DNA from: Pieris napi | Taxonomy: Eukaryota; Arthropoda; Insecta; Lepidoptera; Pieridae | Direction: 5' to 3' | Assembly (NCBI RefSeq): GCF_905475465.1 | Contig: NC_062247.1 | Coordinates: forward strand, 1,302,001-1,366,000 | DNA: 64,000 nucleotides | Part shown: positions 12,401 to 22,050 of the stretch, piece by piece | Layout of the letters: the number at the start of each line of letters is the position of its first letter | Numbering within the stretch: position 1 is the first letter of the stretch | Position numbers and translations under genes: made by a program | The notes under the pieces: model-generated | What the model was told of the DNA's origin: nothing | The model's input: only the letters and a program-made list of their open reading frames with translations | Databases searched by the model: none

Positions 12401-13527
12401 TTTGGGCCTGCATCTAAATTGGATTTATACCAGTTTTTATGCACGATTCTGGATGGGTCAGATTTTCTGGAATGCTTTCGTTTATCATAATTAATTGATT
12501 TATCATAGGGTAGATGCGTCACAGGCGAATCTTTAAACATGTTTAATATATCCTCTCTTGTAAAAACATCTTTTTGATTATCTTCATATTTTTTGTAGTT
12601 GTCTTTAATAATCGTTGTCGGTGATGCGGCTCCATTAACTGAGTTTAATACTGCATAAGTTTTAGTATTGGATTCTAAATATTTTCTAAATTGTAATTCA
12701 TAATTAGATGTGTTATTGCATATAGACTTAAAAGGTAGGCTATTAATAAAGCTTTTGGCTCTTGTCGGGCTGGAATTTCTGCTAGACCAACGCGATACTG
12801 GGCTATCGATGTGAAAGTCTTTGATACTGATATTGTCATCAAAATCAATTTCTTCGACTGGATCATCTGTGTACTTGATGAAAGGGATTTTTTCAGCAGT
12901 TAAATCAATTAAAGGGTCTTCGTTGTCGAATTGAATTTGAGTTGCGTTTATTTGAGTACCGTCATCTAGAACGTATACTAAATCGTCGTTTTCTTTTTCT
13001 ATATCACTATATCCTGATTGAATATAACTGTCAGAAATGTGTCTACTTACATTTTGCTGATTATTAAGAAAGAACTGATATATATTATCATCTAGAGATA
13101 CTGGTTGATTGCCGGTGATTGAATTTAAATCAATATCAAAACCTAATTGTGATCTGAAATAATTACCAAAATATAATCCGAGATCTAGAAATGCAAATAT
13201 AAAACTAAATATCAATGTGTTTATAAAATGAATCTTTATTAGGTATATGAATCTTTAAATAGTCTCTTTGACATATATATGTTTAACATTAAAAGGTACC
13301 AAATGTTGCTGTTCACCTAGAAATGATTCAATATATATATATATTTATATAATCCAATGTCTACACTGTAGGAATTTTAATTTAATTAATGAGAGAACCT
13401 TACAAATATGTACTTACTTGGCTTTGTCAAAAAATAGCCGAAAGTCATCATGTGGATCAATTTTTAAAGTTACTTCATCACCATTAATATTATCCATGCA
13501 CAGGACCAGGGGTGGCGGATCTGCCAT
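421..13527 (-). CDS. Multi-C2H2 zinc-finger protein, 21 coding exons, 3' end beyond the window
   Basis: Probable nuclear DNA-binding protein; specific targets and ortholog not recognised. Exons (high to low): 13527-13418, 13153-11933, 11795-11686, 11355-11272, 10139-10056, 9772-9723, 9234-9103, 8957-8893, 8361-8244, 8019-7975, 7571-7471, 7014-6838, 6188-6068, 5304-5149, 4743-4626, 4242-4101, 3322-3215, 2585-2453, 1785-1670, 887-795, 521-421. All junctions are GT/AG and phases agree, giving about 1128 residues before the edge. The start MADPPPLVLC follows an acceptor at 13538. Fourteen C2H2-type fingers are seen, for example CHVCKVSF...H-x3-H across exons 17/18 and CEDCGRSY...H-x4-H across 18/19; two are C2HC variants (exons 8/9 and 14/15). 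AT-hook-like basic runs (RGRKRKSP, GRPK) lie in exons 9/10. The last visible donor (phase 1) shows that the gene continues left of base 421. Confidence 0.87.
1377..1633 (+). mobile_element. tRNA-derived SINE, family 1
   Basis: GGCCTAGCGGCTACAGCGTG (A box) and AGGTCATAGGTTCAATCCCC (B box) at the head. The body has ACGGTGAAAAAAAACATCGC, ACCTACTTGCC-like CTCCTACTTGCCTATTAGAT, and the end GTTGTAGCACCACTGATTTA. Located in an intron of the zinc-finger gene. Confidence 0.75.
1957..2390 (+). mobile_element. MITE with palindromic GAAGT-TATACTTC end, copy 1
   Basis: Begins TTTTTGAAGTTATACTTTTT then AGGCGCGTTATGAAAAATT. The internal 300 bases (GAATGAAGTTGCCCACGGAA ... TTTGCATGCAATCAAAAACT) are nearly the same as at 24068-24390. 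The right end at about 2380 (CAAAGAAGTGCCTTC) is degraded. Confidence 0.6.
2999..3177 (+). repeat. LINE family A 3' fragment
   Basis: Matches the recurrent 3' end of a CR1/jockey-like non-LTR element: CACCTCGACG...TCGTTCCACAACTGAG, then CACTATGTG...CCCACTGAAGTAT, then GGGTCTTTCAAGAAGAGAGC. It lies in the intron between exons 17 and 18 of the zinc-finger gene. Confidence 0.7.
4382..4520 (-). repeat. LINE family A 3' fragment fused to a MITE end
   Basis: Minus-strand copy of the family A tail (CCGGCCTTTTAAGAATTGGTACGCTCTTTTCTTAAAGGACC on the plus strand, in parts). It runs directly into AAGCTAGTTCGCTGCGACAT, the end of the TGTCGCAGCC MITE family seen whole at 36181. A chimeric junction of two repeats. 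Confidence 0.65.
4780..5035 (-). repeat. LINE-tail repeat (GCGGCCTTAT family)
   Basis: GGCGGCCTTATCTATGAGCG, GGTGAGCACAAGAAGTGCAA and AGTTAGTACTAAAGTT match 34790-35000 and 52300-52470. Orientation is inferred from the AT-rich tail of the 34729 copy. Confidence 0.5.
5365..5612 (+). mobile_element. tRNA-derived SINE, family 1, head-damaged
   Basis: Starts TTTAGTGGCTTCAGCGTGAG but lacks the B box through an internal deletion. The body ACGGTGAAGGAAAACATCGT and end GTTGTAGCGCCAGTGATTTT match the family. Confidence 0.7.
5925..6035. repeat. Imperfect tandem repeat beside exon 13 of the zinc-finger gene
   Basis: Unit of about 55 bases, ATGTCGAAAAG...CGTATCTGTA, seen twice (5938 and 5982) with a partial third (GCCGAAAAG near 6027). 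It ends about 30 bases from the exon-13 donor at 6067. Confidence 0.55.
6339..6655 (+). mobile_element. MITE with palindromic end, copy 2
   Basis: TTTTTGAAGTTATACTTCTT, GGCGCGTTAGGGAAAAATG at the left, and AAAGAAGTATAACTTCTAAC, GCGTGTACATAAG at the right. The interior differs from copies 1 and 4. Confidence 0.6.
6664..6755 (-). pseudogene. Decayed duplicate of zinc-finger gene exon 9
   Basis: In the intron between exons 12 and 13 the minus strand reads KERDKESPIDLVLCVPSKED then FF. This matches the 3' half of exon 9 at 8244-8320, which reads KSPTDTVLCVPSKEDFF. The real exon ends TTTAAA|GTAAGT, while the copy has TTTAACCAAAC, so the donor is gone and no acceptor is visible. It is a dead partial exon duplication. 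A palindromic-end MITE copy ends right beside it, near 6655. Confidence 0.7.
7801..7925 (+). repeat. LINE family A 3' fragment
   Basis: Reads AGAGCGTACCAATTCTTAAA, then GCCAGCAATGCACTTGCGAGCC and CCATGGGCGGCGGTATCACT, the terminal 120 bases of family A. Confidence 0.65.
8645..8745 (-). repeat. LINE family A 3' end fragment
   Basis: Reverse-strand terminal fragment with GGACAGGAGGTTCACATGAT and TTGCCGGCCTTTAAA, about 100 bases. Confidence 0.55.
9476..9625 (+). repeat. LINE family A 3' fragment
   Basis: Contains TATGTGGAACCAGCTATCC, GTATTTTCGAGCCAATTCGA and the later GGCAACGCACTGGCGAGCCC block, with small deletions. Confidence 0.65.
10168..10325 (+). repeat. LINE family A 3' fragment
   Basis: Contains GTATTTCCGCACCAATTCGA, GGGCCGGCAACGCACTTCCG and the terminal CAGGTGAGACTCCTGCC. 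It lies in the intron upstream of exon 5 of the zinc-finger gene. Confidence 0.65.
10446..10673 (+). mobile_element. Helitron-like element
   Basis: AATCGCAAAATATGTTGCTA at the left; TTAGCATAGCAAAATGTTCT, GGTAGGCTAAGTAAAATTAT and GTTGCCGGGACAGCTAG at the right. CTAG terminus; start not sharply defined. In a zinc-finger-gene intron. Confidence 0.45.
10880..11045 (+). repeat. LINE 3' tail (GGAGTTTCTTGCCC family)
   Basis: GGAGTTTCTTGCCCATTC, TTTTTGGAAGGGGCAACTTT and GAAATAAATTGATTGACTTT. The same tail occurs in reverse at 29562. Confidence 0.65.
11933..13153 (-). CDS. Exon 2 of the zinc-finger gene: acidic region with ZAD-like Cys block
   Basis: 1221-bp exon of gene 1, the only long one. It encodes a low-complexity acidic stretch and, near protein residues 290-340, a block with CCICGK at its start and ICEQC then C seven residues on at its end. 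The C-x2-C ... C-x2-C layout and the tail KIICEQCLEDHFKLC resemble a shortened zinc-finger-associated (ZAD) domain, which in insects mediates dimerisation and is normally N-terminal. Here it is internal, so the ZAD call is inference. The exon ends in LKC, the first Cys of finger 1, completed in exon 3 (RFCDKNF). An in-frame ATG at 13215 makes a longer open frame, but the TTTCAG acceptor at 13154 and the exon-1 phase fix the start at 13153. Confidence 0.8.
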
Positions 13528-13538
13528 TTTAGCTTCTA
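13528..13538 (-). promoter_or_regulatory. 5' UTR segment and start codon context of the zinc-finger gene
   Basis: On the minus strand a pyrimidine-rich acceptor (TTTTTTTTGTAG) is followed by AAGCTAAA and the ATG at 13527. The context CTAAAATGG is a favourable insect start. The exon therefore holds 11 bases of leader, and the rest must come from an upstream non-coding exon. Confidence 0.65.
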
Positions 13539-13949
13539 CAAAAAAAATGTGTTACATATGAATGTAAAAAAGAATAATTGTAATGGACAGTGGGCTGTAC
13601 ATAGTAAATCTAACTTTTTACTTTAAAAATATTATAAATTAAATTAAAGTACCAATATTATAAACTACTTTAATCTTAATTTTTAGCAATTGATATTATT
13701 TCTTTTACATAAAAGAAACTAACTAACTGTACCAGTTACAGTTTCAGCAGGCTTAATAAAAAAAAAAAGAATAGAGCTTTGTACCCATATTTTTTCTATG
13801 GGATACGAGAAAATAATGTTAAATATCATCCAGAGAAAGAGAAAAATGATCATTTATTCATGTAGGTAACATAATGTACATGTTTGAAAAAAATAGCAAG
13901 GGTTAAAATTTACTAAAACTCTTATTACAGAGAGAGAGACAAAATTATG

Positions 13950-14258
13950 TTAATTTAGTTTTTCAATGTTTTCTAAGATCAGATTCACATTATGACAAAA
14001 GTAAATAAAAGACAATTGATGAAAAGTTATAAATAAAGTTATATGAAATAATAAAACAAAAAGTTTGGCTTCTGCACATTGTTTAACTGTTTTCTTACAA
14101 TCAATAACAATATAATAAAACAGAGTCTGAGCTAAAATAAAAACTAAATGAACACTGAATATTGGATGTTTTATGCCTTTTATTTCCAGCCAAGAAATTA
14201 TGTTGAAATTGAAGACGAAATAGAAAAAAAACAGGTTGTGTGTGGCCAGTGAATACAT
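13950..14258 (-). CDS. Small membrane-protein-like open frame in the 5' intron of the zinc-finger gene
   Basis: A 102-residue frame begins MYSLATHNLF directly after an acceptor-like CTTTAG and ends ENIEKLN. It has three strongly hydrophobic stretches (near residues 8-25, 36-55 and 69-92) separated by short charged segments, including CKKTVKQCAEAK. It is not recognised. It could be an alternative last exon spliced from the non-coding exon at 14341. It could equally be a chance frame in T-rich DNA, where Phe, Leu and Ile codons come for free. Confidence 0.2.
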   Translation of the reverse strand: MYSLATHNLFFFYFVFNFNIISWLEIKGIKHPIFSVHLVFILAQTLFYYIVIDCKKTVKQCAEAKLFVLLFHITLFITFHQLSFIYFCHNVNLILENIEKLN

Positions 14259-14340
14259 TCTAAAGTAGTGTAACAAACATTAAAACGACAATTTAGGTGA
14301 AAGGGCATTATGATGAAATAAAAACTAAAATTTTACTAAC

Positions 14341-14450
14341 CAGTTCCAGGTATTCATCAAGAAAATTCTAGTTTATCATAAAACTGGCAGAGAAAACAAA
14401 TGACGATTCTGACTGTTTCGTTGAGAATTTTTTTATTCAAATTTTGTAAG
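14341..14450 (-). other. Probable non-coding first exon of the zinc-finger gene
   Basis: A minus-strand donor CTG|GTTAGT lies at 14341/14340, with no long open frame upstream. It is correctly placed to splice to the acceptor at 13538. The 5' boundary is only approximate, because no TATA box or clear initiator can be seen. Confidence 0.4.
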
Positions 14451-15067
14451 TCGCGCCTCGGCCACACAATTGCGACAATTGATGATATTATTTGTCATTT
14501 CGTATTCAGCGGGAAATGTCTAGCATATGTGTCATTTTTGACACTTTCTTGAATAGTATTAACACCGCAAATTGGTAACATGCTTGGCAACTAGTTTCTA
14601 TGAATGTATATTTTGAAAAAAAAAAATATTAGAATATTCGCTTGATTTAAAGTTTAGATGCTTAAAATAGCTTGCATTTATTGTTTTTACGGGTACTGAT
14701 TACGACTAATAAGGCTAAGGAATGAATTGTGTGACATGTAAATAGTTTGAATAATATTTAATATTTTGTACGATATATAGTATTCCAAAATTCTTTACTT
14801 TTCGTTTTAATCAATAATAATTAATAGTTTACAATTTTATTGATATAACGTATTATATGGGCTCTGTGGATACTAAATTTGTTTGACATAACCCAAACTT
14901 GCAACACAATTTCTAGTCTGTGATTGTGAAAGCATTAAGCAATTAATGGCATGGCGAGTTAATGGCAATTCTTGTCATTTTGTTCGGCTTCTAGACTTTA
15001 TATTTTATTGTTTTTTATAAACCCGCCTAAGTAATAATCGGTGTGATGGGAAAGTTTTTGTTCTAAA

Positions 15068-18000
15068 ATGCAGTCCGTCGTATCTTACGTCCGTTCTTTG
15101 CTGGGCTGGGCTGAAGAAGACGAAATTAAAAAGACTATTATAAAACGACACAGGTATGGCTTTGACACTTGTTTACAACATTAATCTATCTAGTTATGGC
15201 GGTAAAGTCGTTGTATGAAAACATATTTACTATGTTCGATTAATGTGAGCTGCAATTGAGATTAAAAACGCACCAACATGTATAAAATACCATTAAAAGT
15301 TGCGTCAAAGTTTTGGAAGTAAGTTTTGGTTTACTATTTAACAAATTGTTAAAGCCGTTTCATATTAAACTTTGTCGTGTTTTAGATATGATGATGACTA
15401 TTCTGATGATGGACGTCCGAAGAAAGTAAAACATAATATTGAAAACACAATTTTTCCTGGAGTTATGACTTCAAAAGGTATTATATATTTCTAATTGTTG
15501 GTGTGCCTATGTGAAGTATTCAAATCAAAAAATTTGTATTTTTTTAGATTTGTTTGAAGATGAGTCATATAAAAACGTAAGAATAGTACCAATAGAAATT
15601 GAGGATAGACGTCCAAGCACCTCAACCCCATATGAAAACATAAATAAGGAGAATCGCACCAGGACAGTGCCAGTTAAAATAATTGGTAGGCAGAATGGAT
15701 CACTAACTCCTATTAGAAAAGAAAAACTGCATGGACCAGGAAATCGTTTAGTTCGGGCTGTACTTATTGATGATGATGCTGCTGATGAACAAGAGGTACT
15801 TACATTAACTTGTACATATGTTTTATTTATTATTGACTATAGTAAACTCTTATTTATAATTAAACTGTAAGTAATGAGCTGTGTTAGGTAATTATAATCT
15901 GATTTTCATGTTCTAGGTTACATTAGTGGAAACTCAGCCACCTAAAGAAAAACCAAAACTTTACATTAATTTAGATGACGATGAAGACAATGATAGAGAT
16001 GTTGTGTTTGTGAAAAGAGTTTCTTCACCACCTTCAAGTAAACCTTTCAAACTGGTCATTGACGATAATGATACAACAGATTTTGCTGAGCCTACAAAAT
16101 ATAGACAATATCGTAAAATAGTTGACAGAGGCACAAATGTTTCACCAAGATCATATAGTATTCTTAGAAATAATGGTGGTATTCAAAAATCATATAAAAA
16201 AGCTCCATCACCATCATTACCAAACTGGCTTTCAGCAAATTCCACAATGAATCCGAGAACAAGAAACAACAACCTTAATGGCACCAAGTCAACACTACTA
16301 AAACTTTTTAATATAGAAGAAAAGAATAACTTTAGGGAACTTATTAAAAAAGTCTGTAATGCAAATCAAACACCACACACACAGAAACCGATTGACATAA
16401 TTAATTTAGCAGAGGAATCAGCATCATTTAGGCTGACAAGGAAATCGCAAAAGAGTTCTCTGAATGAAATCAAAAGGTTTGAAAAAGACTTGAAAGGTAA
16501 AGAAAGTGAATCAACAACAGAATATGATCCAATAACAGTAGCATCAATTACCTCTTCAGATTCAGAAATAGAAGTTATACCATCTGATTCTTCAGTTTCA
16601 TCAACAAGAATAGAGCCTTTAAATACATTGAGAGACTCATTCAGAGACAGAGATGTAGTATCTAGTGAATGGTTAAGAAAATTAGATACTAAATATAAGA
16701 ACAAAAAGAAAGAGACACAAGTTAAGTTAAATGATGCCCGACGAGAGTCTGATATTATATCAAAAGTTAACCATGAGCAATGTTTAGCACATTTAAGGAA
16801 TAAGCTAAAGTATGAGTTGTGTATACCCGAAAGTTTGATTGAGGAGGAGCAGCCAGCTGTTGAGTTACCCCCACTAACTGCGGAACAAGAGAAACTAGTC
16901 AGTAGAGCATTGGGGCCGGGACCTCAAGGACAAGTGCTTATTGAGAAATTTAATTTAAGGATAACTAGGTGAGTTGTCTTTTTATCGGTAGGGCAAACCC
17001 CAGTTCTGGATTTTTAAAATGAAAATTTTCTATTAATTTGTTACACTTTAATGATTTTTAAAGCTTTAATTCAGAACCTTTAAAGATCTATAATCTAACT
17101 ATATATTTTTAATAGTCTATTGAGTTACATTTTAACTATGAAATTAAGTAATTTTAACAACCATCTGAAATTGTAATATTTTTATAATTACATTGTCTTT
17201 TTGTCCAAATAAAGTATTGATTCATTTTTATATTGATTGCTTTGAACCAATATTATAATCAAGCGTAGTTTGTGTGCTATTTTGATTTTAATAAAATTAA
17301 GTAGAAGATATTTTTTATCTTTAGAGTATAATAATAAATTTTACCAGATTTATATTTGGTTTAATCTTGACCAGAGACATTCCATTTTAAGGTAGAGCAG
17401 AGACAATTGACTGATAATGATTTAATGTTATATGTACTAGATTATTTTTAAATTTATGCAGCTGTATTTTACCCTCAGCTTGATATTAAAAACAACTCTA
17501 ACCCAACATAACCAACAACTCAAAACCATAGACAATGCTTTTTTAACAAACTATAAATTTATTAATAAATAAATACTTTCCAGACGAGACCTCCAAACAT
17601 TATCAGGTCTAAATTGGCTGAATGATGAAGTGATAAATTTCTACATGAATTTACTAATGCAAAGATGCGGAGAACGAAAAGATTTGCCCCAAGTGTATGC
17701 TGCTAACACTTTCTTCTATCCCAAATTGATGCAGAGTGGACAAGCTGGATTGCGACGGTGGACTAGAAAGGTTTTTTTATTTCTTATTAATTCAAATTTA
17801 AAAAATTTTTTAAACCAGGGAGGAATTTAACCTCCTTGCTTAATTTTTTTAATTTTCTTTCTTTATTCTAACAAATTACCAGTTGTTTACGATGCTAAAG
17901 TGCTTTAAGTCCCATAACCTAAAGAAGGTGGTGAATAGACATTTGTCATTTACTGGATTATACTTTTAAAGCTTTTTGTGAGCAAACTGCCTCTTGTCTA

Positions 18001-19557
18001 TGGTTTCCTTGGGAAAACTTTTCTTATATATATAAATTTGTTTACTTTTAAAATTCATTGATTGGTTGGTATATTACAGTATAGTACAGTGTTATGGCCT
18101 GATAAATTTTGTCATTTCCAAAAATTCTATAAAATAAATACCTATAAATAATATAAAATAGCATTTGCCTAAATTTTAAAACAAGATAATTCCAATGCGT
18201 AAACTTAGCTTCATAACTGCCATAAAACTAAACAAATAACAGTATTTTCCAATTATTTTCTGTTGTGCATTCTCTTTACTATCATATAACTTTGAGTCAA
18301 ATAAATATATTTTTTTATTTCTATTGCTATAGATAGTTTGAGAACCTCTTTTTGAAAGCAAAATAAAAAATAAATTAAACTTTGTAAATGCTGAAAAACT
18401 TTTTCTAAGAAATTCAAAATTAGAATAATTTATTTGTATGACAGAATCCCCCAGAAATTTAAAACAATTATTATTTATTGTTTAGGTAGACATATTCGCA
18501 CACCAGCTGATGGTGGTTCCTGTCCACTTGGGAGTCCATTGGTGTATGAGTATCATCGACTTCCGGGAGAAGAAGATATCCTACCTGGATAGTATGGGAG
18601 GGAAGAACCAGGCGGCCCTGGTTGCGCTACTGCAGTATCTCCGGGATGAACATAAAGACAAGAAGGGACAACCCTTTGATGATAGTGGATGGAAGACTGA
18701 GTGCTTACGAGTGAGTATGAGTATCTGACAAAGACCAGTTTCTATTTCCAACGAGTCGTTGATTTTGTATATCGATTAAATCTGAGGTCTTTGATATGGA
18801 TTGTCTATTTCGCTTAAAAAAAAAGGGTTAATACTTAATAGGCATAGCTAATATTTGCCATAGATAGAGTAGTAGATGTCAATGCATACAAACAATCAGA
18901 AACTGACATTAGCGTGTCAACATATACATATAAGTATTTTCATGCATTTTATCTAACTAGACTATAAAAATTATGCATCTCCTAGCAAAATCATTAAGGA
19001 CTTTAAATAATGTTTTTTTTAATTCGGCATTTAAAATAGTTTTTTTTGCTAATAGTCAAACTAGACTTTTGACCACATCCCCTAAAATAACAATATTAGT
19101 TGTTCTATTATAAATTTTATTAATTCAAATACTATAAGAAAAATATCTTCATGGACATGTGCTATGAAATTCATAATGATATCCTCTAATCTCTATAGCA
19201 ATCAGTTTATAAGTATTTTAAATTTTTGTCATTCGATATTTAAATTGAAACTTTTTTTTTCGTTGAAACTTCTGGCCAAAGTCTCGACCGGAAACTGGCA
19301 TAAAGTTAAAACTATTGCTTCAATATAAAAAAAAGTGTCTACCGAATTTATAGTACGCCAATTGTTTTGAAATTTAAATATCTTTAAAATTTTAGGATAT
19401 CCCCCAACAAATGAACGGCAGTGACTGCGGTATGTTTGCGTGTACGTTCGCGGAATTCTCATCGCGGAATGCGCGATACACATTCACACAGGCTGACATG
19501 CCCTATCTGAGAAGAAAAGCGGCCTTCGAGATTTTACAAGGGAAGTTGTTACTATAA
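15068..19557 (+). CDS. Ulp1: SUMO-specific cysteine protease (Ulp1/SENP1 type), complete, 7 exons
   Basis: Cleaves SUMO precursors and removes SUMO from targets; the family acts mainly in the nucleus and at the nuclear rim. Exons: 15068-15153, 15386-15477, 15548-15795, 15917-16968, 17584-17770, 18486-18710, 19396-19557; all phases agree, giving 683 residues. The N-terminal 500 residues are polar, with a basic RPKKVK and SUMO-interaction-like cores flanked by acid (LYINLDDDED, IDIINLAEE). The C-terminal 180 residues form a C48 peptidase domain: LNWLNDEVINFYMN, then GVHWC, YLDSMGG and IPQQMNGSDCG. Length is near that of vertebrate SENP1 and far shorter than fly Ulp1. The start is the first ATG before a consistent donor. 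A polyadenylation AATAAA lies at 19606. Confidence 0.95.
17584..19557 (+). CDS. Ulp1: Catalytic C48 domain exons 5-7 of the SUMO protease
   Basis: Exon 5 carries the substrate-binding start of the domain and ends RRWTRK. Exon 6 carries the catalytic H573 (in GVHWC) and D590 (in YLDSMGG), 17 residues apart as in SENP1. Exon 7 carries the oxyanion-hole Q635 and nucleophile C641 in QQMNGSDCGMF, then ends FEILQGKLLL. No essential residue is missing, so the enzyme should be active. The introns between these exons (17771-18485 and 18711-19395) hold only AT-rich DNA. Confidence 0.95.
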
Positions 19558-19605
19558 GAAATAGTCCATAAGTAATGAACAATCTTCACATACAGTCCTA
19601 AAAAC

Positions 19606-19611
19606 AATAAA
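19606..19611 (+). terminator. Ulp1: Polyadenylation signal AATAAA of the SUMO protease gene
   Basis: AATAAA 49 bases after the TAA stop, followed by a T-rich stretch; consistent with a very short 3' UTR. Confidence 0.6.
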
Positions 19612-21781
19612 AAAATGTGTTTTTTGTATGTTAATATTTTTTTCTATCCAGTGTAATTAGCTGAATCTCTATTAAATGTTTTAAACGGGTTTTTTTGGTT
19701 CAATACTCAAAATTGTACGAATTTGGTCACTTAACATAAATAAGACAAAAATGTTTTAACCCCGAAGTTACAGCAGTTTGCAGATACTATTCGTAATTTT
19801 TACGAGGCGTAATCGTTTACTAGACTAAAAACGTTAGCTCCTTAGGGTTAAGGAATGTGGCGATTCGGAGGTCTTGGGTTTGATTCCTGGCGAATCAATA
19901 ACATTCGTAAACAAAATAGAAGTCTAGTATATGCCCCGTTCAGTTACGGTAACTTAAACTCCGAGTCGTAATGAATACGACTGGTTTTTCATTTAGCAAC
20001 CCTTTGTATATTACAGATGTATGTATGTATGTTAATTAAATACTTTATTTGGACTATATCTTAAGAAATAATATATTAAAGAACTTCCAATATGTTTTTC
20101 ATTAAATTTCCTAAAATTTCTTCCGAAAACTAATGTCCTATGCTATTACTGGAATTTTGAAAATGTTATTTTTTATCTGTATTAATGTCTTACAAAAATC
20201 TTAATTTCTCTATCATTTATGGCCTCGAAATAGTCAGGATATTTGACATAAAAACCTTAATAATAAACCTCCTTTCAAGTGAATTGTCAACTTGACCAAT
20301 TGCCAGAAACCTTTGACTCAATTTCACGACATTCGAACTGTAAGATATTTTTGCTATATCAATTTTCAAATCCAATGTCCATAGGTAAGAAATTCTGACC
20401 TCTTGACTTCCAGGAGTAGTATCTCGTATTTGAGACTCATCTATTGGACTTGTCAATCCTATGCAAATGTCAATTTAAAAGTTCCATATATGTAAAACAA
20501 ACAAACGAATAATATATCATATTAGGCAAGCATACACAACAGATAAACGTAAGAAGGTAAAGGTCTAAAGACGCTGGCATGTCCACGACTTGGGCGAATT
20601 AAAAAAAAACTCATTACTGTCACATTGACAGACGCAAATGAATGAAATGGCGGGCTGAATCACGAATTACTATTTTGTACCACGAGATTGTGGATTTTTT
20701 TAGAGAAAAAATATGCAAAGACAAGGTACGGTCTTAAGACAGCAGAATAAAAAAATGTTTTTAAGGATTTTGACTAAAACTACAAATTAGAATTTTATAG
20801 ATTAGAATAAGTTGTATATAAATCTGAACAAAATATGTTCGTTTAGCTGTTGGTTAAAAAAATTGTTCCAGAGACTAACACCAATTGTTAATAAAATGGT
20901 CTGATTCCACTGTTACTTAGTGGCCGTTCAAGTATTACATAAGCACTATAAATAGGCATTGAGTGGAATACTTTTTAATTTTTTTTGGCCTTATTCAAAT
21001 AAATAATATAATATAAAACTTAGAAATTGTTTAGTTTAACACCAGACTATTGTACAATGTACATATTATCCAACTTATATAAAAAACCCCTTTACTTCAA
21101 ATAGACACGAAATACATTTACCTTCGTAAATTGGTCTCAATGTACTCTTTCGTCCCTTTCTGCCAGATTGTGTTTACGCTGTGGTGAAAAGAGATAGATG
21201 AGTTCTTTAGTTTAAACTGCAATAGTGATTTTAAGAGGGTCAATGTAGGCATATACGTGATCTGTATTTAATGATTTATTTTAAGGTTTAATGTTAAGAT
21301 AAATAGTATTTTTCATTAAAATTTGATTCGTATTTTACTTTTATTTAGAATATTTTTGCATTTAAGTCCTGTTCAGTAAGGTATTTAAAAAAATTCCAAT
21401 AAAATAACTTATGACTTGTTTTGAGTTTTATTTATGAATTTTACAAGTCTGTGCAATCTATTACTGCTAATATTAGTGTTTGTTACGAAATTTGCATCTT
21501 TTTTATATTTCGGATATGTCGCTGTATTATACAGGGTGGCCAAAAAGTCGTGGATCAAACGCAAATAGAGGATAGATGAGGTCATCAGCGGCAATACTAA
21601 TTCTTATTAAAATTCGAAAATATCTACATCCAGTATCTTTCTCATAATATCCTCATTTTTATTTGTTATTGTTTTACCTTCGCCATAGCATAGATTATGT
21701 ACTTAATATCAGAACTAGAACTGATGTCTACAGTTGGCAAAGGCCTAAACTGTTTAATTATGAGTTTCATCATCGGACGTA
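19612..21781. other. Intergenic DNA after the SUMO protease
   Basis: No gene seen. Holds the SINE at 19810, a solo MITE end at about 20922 (GGCCGTTCAAGTATTACATA), and a dispersed 55-base block at about 21140-21195 (TCTGCCAGATTGTGTTTACG) that recurs inverted at about 25230-25285. An ACAGGGTGGCCAAAAAGTCG motif typical of insect transposon ends lies at 21532. Confidence 0.5.
19810..20010 (+). mobile_element. tRNA-derived SINE, third type
   Basis: GTTAGCTCCTTAGGGTTAAG (A-box-like) followed by GTCTTGGGTTTGATTCCTGG (B box). A further body with GCCCCGTTCAGTTACGGTAA and GAATACGACTGG follows. Boundaries uncertain. Confidence 0.5.
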
Positions 21782-22050
21782 AAGGCAGAATACGAAATTC
21801 CACCCGTGTCACCTCGATGTCCGTTGTTCCACGAATGAGAGTTGTTTAAGGCAGTTTTTGCCACGCACCACCTCTATGTGGAACCAGCTACCCACTGAAG
21901 TATTTCCGAACCAATTCGACTTAGGGTCCTTCAAGAAAAGAGCGTACGAATTCTTAAAAGGCCGGCAACGCACTCGCGAACCCTCTGCCATTGACAATGT
22001 CCATGGGCGGGCGGTATCACTTAACATCAGATGAGCGTCCTGTCCGTTAA
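21782..22050 (+). repeat. Longest LINE family A 3' fragment
   Basis: About 270 bases covering the C-terminus of the reverse-transcriptase ORF and tail. In one frame it reads YVEPATH-like residues then a conserved block equivalent to LWNQLPTEVF, and SFKKRAYEFLKGRQRTREP-like codons. Other copies in the window match this one, which serves as the reference for family A. Confidence 0.75.

Larger units (their letters stand above)
13539..15067. promoter_or_regulatory. Divergent promoter region between the zinc-finger gene and Ulp1
   Basis: About 1.5 kb separate the two oppositely oriented start codons. Apart from the non-coding exon and the 102-residue frame listed separately, it holds AT-rich unique-looking DNA and no recognised transposon. 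A TATA-like TTTATATTTTATTG at about 14997 is suitably placed for the Ulp1 transcript. Shared regulation is possible but not shown. Confidence 0.4.

Noticed and set aside
11929..13215. 428-codon frame starting MIFSFIFAFLDLG as a stand-alone protein
   Set aside because: The first 20 codons are intron read-through. The TTTCAG acceptor at 13154 joins in phase to the exon starting MADPPP at 13527, and the frame leads on to zinc-finger exons.
15511..15870. 119-codon frame starting MKYSNQKICIF as its own gene
   Set aside because: It is exon 3 of the SUMO protease extended into both introns.
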